Of a stretch of DNA of 64,000 nt, positions 25,506 through 34,393 are shown piece after piece (position 1 is the stretch's first letter; every line of letters starts with the position of its first letter). The DNA lies in contig NZ_CP061379.1 in the NCBI RefSeq assembly GCF_015624505.1, positions 6,014,001-6,078,000 on the forward strand, written 5' to 3'. The translations under genes and the position numbers were made by a program. The notes under the pieces are model-generated. The model was not told the origin of the DNA and ran no database searches. It saw only the letters and a program-made list of their open reading frames with translations. The DNA comes from Bradyrhizobium commune (GTDB taxonomy: Bacteria; Pseudomonadota; Alphaproteobacteria; Rhizobiales; Xanthobacteraceae).

Positions 25506-25615
25506 GTTCGACCTCTTTTGCTGAATGCCGTCTTCACAGCAGAAGGTAGGGTCGGCCCATTGATTAGAGAAACGATATTCCATAATATTATTGATCGCAG
25601 AATCGGATTAATCGG
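25506..25615. promoter_or_regulatory. Malonate operon/LysR divergent promoter region
   Basis: A short AT-rich spacer for this genome. It contains ATTCCATAATATTATTGAT around 25578-25596, a partly palindromic AT motif of the T-N11-A kind bound by LysR proteins. It is the natural site for control of the mdcA operon by the LysR protein. Exact boxes were not resolved. Confidence 0.4.
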
Positions 25616-26476
25616 ATGCTCGACTTCGAATTGTTGCGCGCCTTCGTCGCGGTTGCCGATTGCGGCGGTTTCCATCGCGCCGCCGAGCAGTTGCATTTGA
25701 CGCAGTCGACCATCAGCCAGCAGATCAAGCGGCTGGAGCTTGAAACCAGGCGCCCTTTATTCCGGCGCACGACGCGAAGCGTGGCGCTGACCGATGACGG
25801 TGAGATGCTGCTCGGCGACGCCCGCCGCCTGCTCCAGCTCGAGGAGGCCGCGCGCCATCGCCTGACGGCGCCACGCCTGTCCGGCATGGTGCGTCTCGGC
25901 GTGGTCGAGGAAATTGCCGGAGGCTCGCTGCCTTCGGCGCTCGGTCGTTTCGCAGCGTTGCATCCCGGCGTGAAGCTCGAGGTGCAGATCGGGGTCAGTG
26001 CGGAATTGATCGCGCAGCTCGACGCCGGCCGGCTCGACGTCGTATTCGCCAAGCGCCCGCTCGGCACGTCACGTGGACGGCTGGTGTGGCGCGAACCGCT
26101 GGTCTGGGCGGTGGCGGAGAGTTTCGATCTCGTTCCCGGCGCGACCTTGCCGCTCGCGCTCTATCGCGAGAAATCCGTCTCGCGCGAGGCCGCGCTTGCC
26201 GCGCTCGACCGAAGCGATCTGATCTGGGAGATCGTCTATACGAGTCCGAGCCTGACGGGCGTGCGCGCGGCCTCGCTTGCGGGCCTTGCGATCACGCCGC
26301 TTCCAATCAGCGCAGTCGTTCCAGGCCTGCGCGTTCTGGGATTGGAGGACGGGCTGCCCCGCCTCCCCGACCTCGAATTCGCGATCTATGAGAGGGCACG
26401 GCCCGAAAAGGCGGCGGCGGCCCTCGCGGCAGCTCTGCTGGCGCTTGGACAGTCGCCGGCACGCCCGACGATCTGA
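25616..26476 (+). CDS. LysR family regulator of the malonate genes
   Basis: 286 residues. The N-terminal winged HTH is standard: LLRAFVAVADCGGFHRAAEQLHLTQSTISQQIKRLE. The effector domain follows from residue 90 (GMVRLGVVEEIAGGSLPSALGRFAALHPGVKLEVQIG). Position, divergent from the MdcA-type gene, makes it the probable malonate-responsive activator, comparable to MdcR in other bacteria (inference from family and context). Confidence 0.92.
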   Translation: MLDFELLRAFVAVADCGGFHRAAEQLHLTQSTISQQIKRLELETRRPLFRRTTRSVALTDDGEMLLGDARRLLQLEEAARHRLTAPRLSGMVRLGVVEEIAGGSLPSALGRFAALHPGVKLEVQIGVSAELIAQLDAGRLDVVFAKRPLGTSRGRLVWREPLVWAVAESFDLVPGATLPLALYREKSVSREAALAALDRSDLIWEIVYTSPSLTGVRAASLAGLAITPLPISAVVPGLRVLGLEDGLPRLPDLEFAIYERARPEKAAAALAAALLALGQSPARPTI

Positions 26477-26506
26477 CAATCACGATGTATCGGCGACAAG
26501 TGCGCC

Positions 26507-27304
26507 TCAATGCTCGACGCGGTACAGCCGCCAGCGCTCCGGCACACCCTTGAGCTGGTGGGTACCGTGATCCTTCAAGCGGATTGCCGACTGCGACACC
26601 AGCAGATCCTTGACCGCACGGGAGACCAGCACTTCGCCCGCATGCGCCTTCGCGGCGACGCGGGTGCAGATGTGGAAGGCGAGACCGACCATCTCGCCGC
26701 CGCTCATCGTGTACTCGCCGGCGTGCAGGCCCACCCTGATATCGAGGCCCAGCGTGCGCACGGCCGTCTGGATTGCGGTCGCGCAATTGATGCCGGCGGC
26801 CGGCGCCTTGAACGTCGCCAGCACGCCGTCGCCCGTCGTCACGACCTCCTTGCCGCGCGCACCCTTCAGTTCCTTGCGGACGGCGGCGTAATAGAGACTC
26901 ATCACCTTGGTCCAGCGCGCGTCGCCGAGCTTTGCCGCCTTTGCCGTGGAGCCGACGATGTCGACGATCAGGATCGTGGCACGCGCCTGCTTGAGGTCGG
27001 CGCCATCGCTGACGGATTTGCGTTTGGCCGCGATCGCGCCGGTCAGCGGTTCATAGCGATGGTTGCGACGCCGCGCGATCGCGGCCTTCGCATAGTCCTG
27101 GGCACGCTGCGCAGTGCCGCAGCGAATGGTCTTCTCCTGCGGCTGGCGCGTCCAATAGACCTTGCGGCCGGCGCCCGCGCCCTGGACCTCGACGGCGCCC
27201 CACTTCAGGAAAATCGCCGTGCCGACCCGGCGAACGCACCACGCCTTCGACGTGTATCCGGAAACGTTCGACTGATGGACACCGATGCGCAGGAATTTTG
27301 GCAT
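26507..27304 (-). CDS. Class III nucleotide cyclase with WGR-like N-terminal domain
   Basis: 265 residues. Residues 1-85 resemble a WGR-type module: KAWCVRRVGTAIFLKWGAVEVQ, then RAQDYAKAAIARRRNHRYEPL with the lysine/arginine-rich end. Residues 105-265 form a class III cyclase domain: metal-binding Asp115 (ILIVDIVGST) and Asp159 (VTTGDGVLATF), and LHAGEYTMSGGEMVGLAFHICTRV. The substrate-binding Lys of canonical cyclases, upstream of GD, is Thr here, and the canonical N-x-x-x-R segment reads HICTRV, as in the related subfamily with HIGARV. It may make cAMP or be an altered relative. It is one of three cyclases within 6.3 kb. The WGR assignment is by eye. Confidence 0.78.
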   Translation of the reverse strand: MPKFLRIGVHQSNVSGYTSKAWCVRRVGTAIFLKWGAVEVQGAGAGRKVYWTRQPQEKTIRCGTAQRAQDYAKAAIARRRNHRYEPLTGAIAAKRKSVSDGADLKQARATILIVDIVGSTAKAAKLGDARWTKVMSLYYAAVRKELKGARGKEVVTTGDGVLATFKAPAAGINCATAIQTAVRTLGLDIRVGLHAGEYTMSGGEMVGLAFHICTRVAAKAHAGEVLVSRAVKDLLVSQSAIRLKDHGTHQLKGVPERWRLYRVEH

Positions 27305-27416
27305 GAACGTGCGGCAATCGAAGGAACGACGGGCCTAGGATCAAGCGTAGTTGTACGTTCCTGCGTTGGCAACAGGACTCCCAAGAGCGGATGGGACGCT
27401 TGGAGGCCGACCAAGC

Positions 27417-28532
27417 CTAGATCATCCGCCGCGGCTGTTGAAACGCGCCGCCGAAAGCCTCTTCCTTTCGCGTTCGGTAGATGGTGACGACCTCCCGGCA
27501 CGCCTTGACGTTCAACCGGTGGAAATCGAGCTTCAATCGCTCCAGCTCACCGGCGGTTATGCGGTAGTTGGCCGCCCCCAGGAACAGCAGCGCCATCGTG
27601 GTGGGCCATGAGAAATCGAGAGATTTGGCCAGGATCAGCGCCGGCTCACGGTCCTTCTCGAGAAGTGCCCGTTCCGCGATATCGATCGGCAGCTGACACA
27701 GCAACGACAGGGCGACGGTGGTCTCGTTGAACTTGAGCGAGTGAGCAAGTTCGAAGACCTTGTCTTCCGTCAGCTCGCCTTTCTCATGCAACTTCGCGAT
27801 CGTGCGTTTCGCGGTGAAGTAATCCTTCGACGCCGGGCCAAACCTGGCGTGAACGGCGCCCGTGACATCGACGACGACGCGGTGGATATCGGTTTCGATA
27901 TCCGGCCGCTCCCTCCGGAGCTTCTCCCGCACCTCCTCGGAGGCCTTCGCGATCAACTGGTGGAAGATGTGCCGCGGAATGTCCTTTCGAAGTCCCACCG
28001 ACTCCGCAAGGATCGAATCGCCTTCCGATCGCCGCACCAGATGGAGAAATCCGGAACCGGAGAAATTTGCGCCCGCGTTCGAGGCGACCGAGGTGACAAC
28101 CTCGGACGATCCCCGCACCACCAGCACATCGGTGACCGCGACCGGAACCGCTTGCCGCTTCGAGATGGCAAGCAAATGCTGCTGGCTCTTGCTTTTGGCA
28201 CACGCGATCAATGTCTCGGTGTCAAGCCGTTCCGACTGGCTGAGGATCGGCCATGCGACGTCAATACAATCGTCGCTGGCCATCTGCCGGGTCAGCGCAT
28301 AGGGCGCATTGGGGCTGCTGGCGAGCTTGCCAGCGAGCTTGGCCCGCGCACTGGTCTCGATCTCCTGCGCGAGACGGCCGATGACCTCGCCAAAAGTCCA
28401 GATCTGCTCCTCGGAATAGGTGCCGGCGATCAGAACGTCTGCCGCATGCCAAAGCGCCCGCAGACAGCTCTCGGGATTTCCTCTCGCAACCGCTTCGTCC
28501 AACTCGGACAGGAAAGACGCGGTGACAGCCAT
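27417..28532 (-). CDS. DUF2336 protein
   Basis: 371 residues from ATG 28532; ATG 28562 in the same frame adds 10 residues and neither has a strong ribosome site. The protein is mostly alpha-helical with the DUF2336 pattern of repeated helix pairs: ASFLSELDEAVARGNPESCLRALWHAADVLI, IARRLAQ-type helices, WPILSQSERLDTETLIACAK and QHLLAISKRQ. No catalytic motif is visible and no signal peptide. DUF2336 proteins are common in Rhizobiales and their role is not established; some sit near signalling genes, as here among three cyclases. A partner role in signalling is a guess. Confidence 0.82.
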   Translation of the reverse strand: MAVTASFLSELDEAVARGNPESCLRALWHAADVLIAGTYSEEQIWTFGEVIGRLAQEIETSARAKLAGKLASSPNAPYALTRQMASDDCIDVAWPILSQSERLDTETLIACAKSKSQQHLLAISKRQAVPVAVTDVLVVRGSSEVVTSVASNAGANFSGSGFLHLVRRSEGDSILAESVGLRKDIPRHIFHQLIAKASEEVREKLRRERPDIETDIHRVVVDVTGAVHARFGPASKDYFTAKRTIAKLHEKGELTEDKVFELAHSLKFNETTVALSLLCQLPIDIAERALLEKDREPALILAKSLDFSWPTTMALLFLGAANYRITAGELERLKLDFHRLNVKACREVVTIYRTRKEEAFGGAFQQPRRMI

Positions 28533-28698
28533 CGATGCGCTCGCAGTTTTGAAAACGATCAAACGACAAAAAGGGTTTCAGTGAAACGAGGCGATGACAC
28601 CACCTCAGCCCTCAACGCGCGGTAAAACCTCCCGGTCAACTTGGACCGGGCTTAAGGCCCGCCTAATCGGATCGATTGGATTTTAGCTATTGCCGGCT

Positions 28699-28804
28699 CT
28701 AAAGCGCGATGAGATTGGGATGAATCGTCATCGCGCTTTAGGTTGTCGGTTGAGCATGATCTTTTCGGAAAAACGCTGCGGCACTTCTCCGGATCATGCT
28801 CTAG
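28699..28804. repeat. Dispersed intergenic repeat, family A copy 2
   Basis: Nearly the same unit as 14613-14717, from CTAAAGCGCGATGAGAT to GGATCATGCTCTAG. It spans the stop codon of the cyclase at 28801, so it may supply that gene's terminator as well as part of its last codon. Confidence 0.8.
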
Positions 28805-29997
28805 CCGAACGCAAACAGCTCGATCGGCTCGCTGAAGCCGCGCACGGCGTGCTTGCCGACGCGCTCCAGCTCGAACTCCCGATCCACCAGCTCCGCAAAG
28901 TCGCGCGACAGCAGCACCGGTTTTCCGATCTGCTTGGTCAGGGTCTCGAGCCGTGACGCCATGTTGACGGCGGGGCCGATCACGGTGAAGTCGAGGCGGC
29001 TGCTCGATCCGATATTGCCGTACATGACGTCGCCGACATGGATGCCGATGCCGTAGTTCAGCGGCACGCGGCCGGTCGCCTTGTTGCGCTCGTTCAGGGC
29101 GGCCATCGCCGCTCGCGCTTCGGTCACCGCGCGCAGCAAATTGGCGCAGGCGTTGGGCTGGCTCAGCGGAAAAATAGCGAGCAGGCCGTCGCCGATGAAT
29201 TTCAGGATCTCGCCGCCGTGCCGCGCGATCGGGTCAGACATCGCGTCGAAATAGTCGTTGAGGAGATCGATGACGTCGTCGCGCGGCCAATTGTCGGAGA
29301 TTTTCGTGAAATCGCGCAAGTCGCAGATCATGATCGCAGCGCGCACCGTGGTGCCGGTGCCGCGCCTGGTGGCGCCGGCGAGGATCAGCTCCCCGGCATG
29401 TGAGCCGACATAGGTCTCCAGCAGCGTTCGCGCCAGGCGGTTCTTGATGCGGATTTCGCTGACCAGCGCCAGCACCGGCAAAAGCTTCTTGAGGCTCGCG
29501 ATATCCGCATCATCGAAGCCGCCGGGACGGTCGGTCGCGAAGGTGACGAGATGGCGTTTGCCGAGCGTGTGGTAGAGCGGCCAGGCCACGTAGTCGGTCA
29601 GGCCCTTGGCGCGCATCTCGGCATAAAGGGCGTGCTTGCGGCCGAGCGCCGGGTCTCGTTCCAGATTCTCGCGCAATTCGGCGGCGCCGTCCTGCATCTC
29701 GTTGGCCGGGCTGCCGATGAATTCGGACCGCTCCCTGACATCGAAATCGACCCGGGCGATCTCCGCCTCGCGCATGCCGTCGGACCACATGAAGCGGGCC
29801 CCCAGCCATTGCGGATGCTGGATCAGCACGTGAAGCGTCGACCGCTTGAGCGGAATGCCGGCCTGCTGGAGGCGGATGCACATCTCGGCAAAGATGTTGT
29901 CGATGAAGCGCTCGTCGCGCGTGCCGTTGGTCAGCCAATCGACGACGGCGTCGCTGCCGGAATGGACGGTTTCGTTGGTTCTCGGCGCGCTCATCAT
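28801..29997 (-). CDS. Soluble class III nucleotide cyclase, substrate-selectivity Asp replaced
   Basis: 398 residues; AGGA lies 4 to 5 bases before ATG 29997. No membrane segment is seen. The N-terminal 200 residues look like a GAF-type sensor region (LYHTLGKRHLVTFATDRPGGFDDADIASLKKLLPVLALV). The cyclase domain runs from about 215: metal Asp226 (ICDLRDF) and Asp270 (FIGDGLL), Lys266, Asn345 and Arg349 (VNMASRLE) are present. At position 342, where the adenine-selecting Asp of canonical enzymes sits in IGDAVN, this protein has Pro (VIGPAVN). Either substrate specificity differs or the fold tolerates it. Other members of the AcyC/CyaC-like group share this kind of variation, so activity cannot be ruled out. 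Confidence 0.88.
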   Translation of the reverse strand: MMSAPRTNETVHSGSDAVVDWLTNGTRDERFIDNIFAEMCIRLQQAGIPLKRSTLHVLIQHPQWLGARFMWSDGMREAEIARVDFDVRERSEFIGSPANEMQDGAAELRENLERDPALGRKHALYAEMRAKGLTDYVAWPLYHTLGKRHLVTFATDRPGGFDDADIASLKKLLPVLALVSEIRIKNRLARTLLETYVGSHAGELILAGATRRGTGTTVRAAIMICDLRDFTKISDNWPRDDVIDLLNDYFDAMSDPIARHGGEILKFIGDGLLAIFPLSQPNACANLLRAVTEARAAMAALNERNKATGRVPLNYGIGIHVGDVMYGNIGSSSRLDFTVIGPAVNMASRLETLTKQIGKPVLLSRDFAELVDREFELERVGKHAVRGFSEPIELFAFG

Positions 29998-30094
29998 CTG
30001 GTCCTGGTATGCATCGGACCTGATATGTTGTCCCGGAGCGGCGGCGTCAACCTAGCCAGTTGCCCGGATTGTGCGCAACGCTCCGGCGGACAGG

Positions 30095-30679
30095 TCAGCC
30101 GACCAGTTGGATAGACCCCAGCACGGCGAGCCCCGAGACCAGCGCCAGCGTCGACGCCTCGGCCAGTTCCACCTTCAGCGTATTTTCGTGCGAAATCGCA
30201 AAATCCTCGCCATCGAGACGGATGCTGCAATCGCCGCGCGCGGCGTAGACGAGATGCGTGCCGGCGGGCAATGGCCGGTCACCCGGATCTCTCAGTGCCG
30301 CGAGCTCGATCTCGACCGCGCCGCGGCGTCCCATCAGGTTGACGACCTCGACCGGGCCGGCCTGAAGCTCGGTGACGATTTCGGTCTCGCCGATGAAGCG
30401 CACCGTCGTGAACGGTTCGCGCTCGTCGAATTCCTGTCCGGGCGCTTTGAGCACCAGCCCACGGCCGCCGACGACCATCTGCAGGCGGTCGATGCCGGGC
30501 ATGAAGGAGAAGGGACCAGGCTCGACAATCGGCGTCGAAGCGAAACGCCACAGCAGGCTGTCCCAATCCTTCACCGCAGCATCGGCGCGATGCGCGCCGG
30601 CGATATCGGTGAAGACGCCGCCACCGTTCTTCCAGGTCGAGCGGGTGTAGTGATCGGATGTCAGAAGGGTGGTTTTCAT
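30095..30679 (-). CDS. HutD/Ves family protein
   Basis: 194 residues, the normal length. The N-terminus shows the family pattern: STWKNGGGVFTDIAGA, then WDSLLWRFASTPIVEPGPFSFMPGIDRLQMVVGGRGL, a bicupin fold. HutD is often encoded with histidine-utilisation genes and has been proposed to sense or bind an intermediate, though its biochemical function is not settled. No hut genes are present here. It lies between two cyclase genes and is probably transcribed alone. Confidence 0.88.
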   Translation of the reverse strand: MKTTLLTSDHYTRSTWKNGGGVFTDIAGAHRADAAVKDWDSLLWRFASTPIVEPGPFSFMPGIDRLQMVVGGRGLVLKAPGQEFDEREPFTTVRFIGETEIVTELQAGPVEVVNLMGRRGAVEIELAALRDPGDRPLPAGTHLVYAARGDCSIRLDGEDFAISHENTLKVELAEASTLALVSGLAVLGSIQLVG

Positions 30680-30747
30680 ATCTCGCGCCCAGAATCAGCG
30701 CACGCATCATGCGCGGGGGTGGTCGACTTTGCCAACCGGTGATGACG

Positions 30748-32832
30748 CTATTTCGACCTGAGTGCAGCGACCGGCTGCCATGCCGCGTCGGGCGCCGCGT
30801 CCTCAAATTGCCGGCAGCGGTCGCGCATCAGCTCGGCCGGACGGTCGTGGCCGCGCTCGGCGAGCACGGCTTCGAACTCGGCCAGCGCCTCAGCGAAGCG
30901 CCGGGCGCGATAATGCGCGAGCCCCTGTTCGTAGCGTGCGATCCAGCCGGGCGTCTCGCCATCGCCGGCAAGGGCGATCAGCTCGTAGACGGAAAATCCC
31001 TCCTCCCGGCCATAGACCGCGATGCTGTCGATCTCGCGCGTGACGATGGCATCGCGGGCCAGATGCTCGGTCGCCTCGCCGATCAGGATGTGGGTGCCGA
31101 ACGACTTGTTGGCACCTTCGAGCCGGCTCGCGACGTTCACGGCATCACCGATCACGGTGTAGTTGAGGCGTAGCTCCGAGCCGATATTGCCGACCAGCAT
31201 GCGGCCGGAATTGATGCCGATCCGGATCTGGAGCGGCTGGCCGAGATCGTCGGTGATGCCGGATTGTTCGATCGCGCGCCGGCAGGCCAGCGCCGCGCGG
31301 CAGCAGCGCAAGGCGTGATCGGCCTGCGGCTGCGGCGCGCCCCAGAACGCCATCACGGCATCGCCGATGAATTTATCGATGGTGCCGCCATTGGCGACGA
31401 TGACTTCCGAGGCGATGTCGAGATAGCGCGACAACAGCGGCACGACGCGATCGCCGAGGCGTTCGGACAGGCCGGTGAAGCCGGCGATGTCGATGAACAT
31501 CACGCTGAGCTCCTGGATCGTGCCGCCCGGCTTGGCGTCGACGCCTTGCCGCAGCAGCGAGCGCACGAGATCGGCCGGGATGAATTTGCGGAACGCGGAG
31601 AGGCCGGCCGCCATTTCGGCGATGGCACCTGACAGGCTCGCGATCTCGCGCAGGCGCGACGGGTGACGCCGTACCTGCTCCAGCGCAAAGTTCTCGACAT
31701 GGCGGATCTCGCCGACGACGCGCGTCAGCGGCGCGGCGATCACCGAGCGCGCCAGCATGGCCGACGCCAGCGCGGCAAGCACGGCGCCGATGGCGAGCCC
31801 GACAATCAGGCGCCGTAGCGTAGTCTCGACCGGGCCCAGGAACTCGGCTTCGGGGATGACCGTTGCCAGCCGCCAGCCGGGGAACGGAAGCGGCGCAATC
31901 GCGACCTCGTAGGCGGCCCCGCCCGAGGTCAGGCGGCTGCGCCAGGCCTCGTTGCGGCCATCGCTGCCCGTCTGCGCGAGCGCAGTCTGCGCCAGCGGCA
32001 GCAGCTCGCTGTCGCCACGCGCGACATGCAGCTCGTCGGCCTCCTTGTCCGGCGCCGCGACAAGATCGCCACGACTGTCGAGGATGAAGGCCGTTCCGGT
32101 GCGCCCGACCTCGAGCTGCGAGAGAAAGCGCGCGAGGCGGGTGTATTCGATGATGACGGCCAGCACGCCCTGGCGCTCCTGGTAGACGTCGATCGGACCC
32201 GCAAAGGCGATCGACGGGCGATCGCCGGTCGGATGCTCCGTGACGCGGAACCATTGCGGATCATCCGCGGTGAGCCCGGTCTTGAACCAGGCCTGGTCGG
32301 CGACGTGGAAGCCGGTCGGCTCGAACCGGCGATTGGCGAATTCGATGTCGCCGGGCACCACGTCGTACTCGTCGACGCGGCGCTCGCCGGCGTGATCGGT
32401 CAGCGAAATCTCCATCATCTCGAGGCGCCGATCGCCGAGCTTGTGCGCGGCGAAGAACGAACCGTCCGGCCAGCCGAAGGCGACCCAGGAGATCGTCGCC
32501 TGCGACTGCAATTGCGACAGGAACACGAATTCGCGCTTGTCGGCCTCGCGGGTGTCGAGCACGTTCTGGAGGAACAGGGTGCGAATGGCGGTGTGGGCGG
32601 CGCGAGCCTCGTCGACGATGGCCGCGACTTCTTTCCGGACCGCCGCCACGATCTGCTCGTTGATGGTGGAGGCAAGCTGCCGGCTGGTCGCCTCCGCCGT
32701 CCGCCACCACAACAGGCTCGCGAGCGCAGCCGTCAGAAGGATCGCGGTCAGCACCAGCGCCGAGACCGCCATGCGGATAGAGACCGTCAATCTGGCGATC
32801 TCCTGCAACCGCTCTCCCGGAAAGACCTTCAT
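30748..32832 (-). CDS. Membrane class III adenylate cyclase with dCache-like sensor
   Basis: 694 residues. A transmembrane helix at about 21-45 is followed by a periplasmic region (50-330) with a Cache-type pattern (VAFGWPDGSFFAAHKLGDRR, SIAFAGPIDVYQERQGVLAVIIEY, GTAFILDSRGDLV, LPFPGWRLATVIP). A second helix lies at about 341-365, then a HAMP-like linker and the cyclase domain at 440-620. All key residues are present: Asp448, Lys487, Asp491, Asp563, Asn566 and Arg570, so it should make cAMP. The C-terminal tail holds a TPR-like helix pair (GLAHYRARRFAEALAEFEAVLAE). The periplasmic sensor presumably reads a small ligand. Confidence 0.92.
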   Translation of the reverse strand: MKVFPGERLQEIARLTVSIRMAVSALVLTAILLTAALASLLWWRTAEATSRQLASTINEQIVAAVRKEVAAIVDEARAAHTAIRTLFLQNVLDTREADKREFVFLSQLQSQATISWVAFGWPDGSFFAAHKLGDRRLEMMEISLTDHAGERRVDEYDVVPGDIEFANRRFEPTGFHVADQAWFKTGLTADDPQWFRVTEHPTGDRPSIAFAGPIDVYQERQGVLAVIIEYTRLARFLSQLEVGRTGTAFILDSRGDLVAAPDKEADELHVARGDSELLPLAQTALAQTGSDGRNEAWRSRLTSGGAAYEVAIAPLPFPGWRLATVIPEAEFLGPVETTLRRLIVGLAIGAVLAALASAMLARSVIAAPLTRVVGEIRHVENFALEQVRRHPSRLREIASLSGAIAEMAAGLSAFRKFIPADLVRSLLRQGVDAKPGGTIQELSVMFIDIAGFTGLSERLGDRVVPLLSRYLDIASEVIVANGGTIDKFIGDAVMAFWGAPQPQADHALRCCRAALACRRAIEQSGITDDLGQPLQIRIGINSGRMLVGNIGSELRLNYTVIGDAVNVASRLEGANKSFGTHILIGEATEHLARDAIVTREIDSIAVYGREEGFSVYELIALAGDGETPGWIARYEQGLAHYRARRFAEALAEFEAVLAERGHDRPAELMRDRCRQFEDAAPDAAWQPVAALRSK

Positions 32833-33131
32833 CGCAGTTCCGCCGTGACTGGCCGCGTGCTGACTCTACGCCGCGTGCGCCCGTTCGTTACTCGCAAGGA
32901 TCGCCGACCGGTTCCAATGCCCCCCGGCTAATGTCTCGATAGCGCACGGGCATTGGATTTGCGCCCCCACTTGCGGCTTTAGTCCCGGCCAGGCGCACCG
33001 AGCGTGCGCTCCGCTCAACCGTCTCACGCACTCGTGAGCGACCCGCATTGTAACGCGGATTGCGAACGAGGCGAACGAGACCATGCGCCTTCGCTTTGCC
33101 AGGCGATGAAAACTCGAAAAAGGAGAACCCG
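32833..33131. promoter_or_regulatory. Upstream region of the bufferin operon
   Basis: 299 bases without a credible gene. CCAATGCCC at 32914-32922 and GGGCATTGG at 32948-32956 form a 9-base inverted repeat with 25 bases between. TTGTAACGCGG near 33049-33058 could be part of an ECF-type promoter, but no matching sigma or anti-sigma gene is adjacent in the window. Assignments are tentative. Confidence 0.3.
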
Positions 33132-33437
33132 ATGTCTGCCAAACACGTCGTCACGTCACTTGCTCTCGCCGGCGCGCTGTCGACCGCGCTCGCGACCCTT
33201 GCCGCCGCCGCGCCCCTCACCAAGGCCGAGGCGGATGCCGCGGTCGCCGCCAAGAAGGAAAAATGCTTCGGCGTCGCGCTGAAGGGCCAGAACGATTGCG
33301 CCGCCGGACCGGGTACGACCTGCCAGGGCACCTCGACCACCGACTTCCAGGGCAATGCCTGGAAATTCGTCCAGGGCGGAACCTGCACCAGCATCGACCT
33401 GCCGGGCGGCAAGAAGGGCTCGCTGAAGCCGGTCTGA
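33132..33437 (+). CDS. bufA1: BufA1-type bufferin precursor (DUF2282)
   Basis: 101 residues from ATG 33132 with AGGAGAA upstream; the longer frame to 33060 is not coding. A signal peptide of about 27 residues ([10 protein letters not shown]) exports it. The core carries four cysteines at 45, 56, 64 and 85 in the family spacing: EKCFGVA, NDCAAG, TTCQG, GGTC. In characterised bufferins the MNIO enzyme converts core cysteines to thiooxazole-type residues that bind copper in the periplasm. Here the usual HSCAG is TTCQG and the usual VPxGTC is VQGGTC. It is the first gene of a four-gene operon, with the MNIO enzyme 48 bases downstream. Confidence 0.93.
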   Translation: MSAKHVVTSLALAGALSTALATLAAAAPLTKAEADAAVAAKKEKCFGVALKGQNDCAAGPGTTCQGTSTTDFQGNAWKFVQGGTCTSIDLPGGKKGSLKPV

Positions 33438-33484
33438 CGCGCAGTCAGCACATCACGCCAACAGCAAGGAAGCGGAGAAGCATC

Positions 33485-34393
33485 ATGATCATGGCCGCCA
33501 AGCCTGCCAATGTGCCACTCCGCTTTTCGCTGCCGATCGGCGGCCGCGCCGGAACCAGCTTCAAGCCCGAGCATCTGCCGGCGATCCTGGAAGCCGGACC
33601 ACAACGCGGCTTCTTCGAGGTCCACGCCGAAAACTACATGGGCGCGGGCGGCGCGCCGCATCGCGCGCTCGAGGCCATTCGTCGCGACCATCCGCTGTCG
33701 CTGCACGGTGTCTGCATGTCGATCGGCGGGCCGCAGCCGCTCGACAGAGCGCACCTGGCACGCTTCCGCGCCCTCGTCGCGCGCTATCAGCCGGCGCTGG
33801 TCTCCGAGCATCTCGCCTGGTCCACGCATGAGACCAGCTTCTTCAACGATCTCCTGCCGCTGCCCTATACCGAGACGACGCTGCACGCCGTCTGCGATCA
33901 CATCGACGAGGTGCAGGCGGCGATCCGCCGGCCGCTGCTGCTGGAGAATCCGTCGACCTATGTCGCCTTCCGGGAGTCCTCGATGAGCGAAACGGATTTC
34001 ATCCGCGCCATCGTCGCACGCACCGGCTGCGGTCTGCTGCTCGACATCAACAACGTGTTCGTCTCCGCCACCAATCACGGATTTGCGGCGCGCGATTATC
34101 TCGCGGATTTTCCGCTGGCCGATGTCGGGGAAATTCACCTCGCCGGCCATGCCGAGCAGACCGATGACGACGGTGATCGCCTGCTGATCGACAGCCATGA
34201 CGGCCCGGTCGCGGATGCCGTCTGGAAACTGTTCGAGATCGTGGTGGCGCGCCGCGGCGCGGTGCCCACGCTGATCGAATGGGACAGCAAGATTCCGGAT
34301 TGGCCGGTGCTGCAAGCGGAAGCCAATGCCGCACAGGCGATCCTCGATCGCTGCCGGCCGGCCGCAGCGACGGAGGATCGTCGTGCGGCCTGA
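33485..34393 (+). CDS. bufB1: BufB-type multinuclear iron oxygenase (MNIO, DUF692)
   Basis: 302 residues from ATG 33485 (GGAGAAG upstream; ATG 33491 possible). It is a TIM-barrel iron enzyme: metal-site motifs [12 protein letters not shown] (His74), SEHLAWS (His109), LLENPSTYV (Glu154), [15 protein letters not shown] (Asp187), EIHLAGH (His218), DSHDGPV (His238) and [11 protein letters not shown] (Glu265). Family knowledge: with BufC it oxidises cysteines in the BufA precursor to a heterocycle using oxygen and a mixed-valent iron cluster. It acts in the cytoplasm before export of the modified precursor. Its stop overlaps the start of the next gene by 11 bases, so translation is coupled. Confidence 0.95.
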   Translation: MIMAAKPANVPLRFSLPIGGRAGTSFKPEHLPAILEAGPQRGFFEVHAENYMGAGGAPHRALEAIRRDHPLSLHGVCMSIGGPQPLDRAHLARFRALVARYQPALVSEHLAWSTHETSFFNDLLPLPYTETTLHAVCDHIDEVQAAIRRPLLLENPSTYVAFRESSMSETDFIRAIVARTGCGLLLDINNVFVSATNHGFAARDYLADFPLADVGEIHLAGHAEQTDDDGDRLLIDSHDGPVADAVWKLFEIVVARRGAVPTLIEWDSKIPDWPVLQAEANAAQAILDRCRPAAATEDRRAA

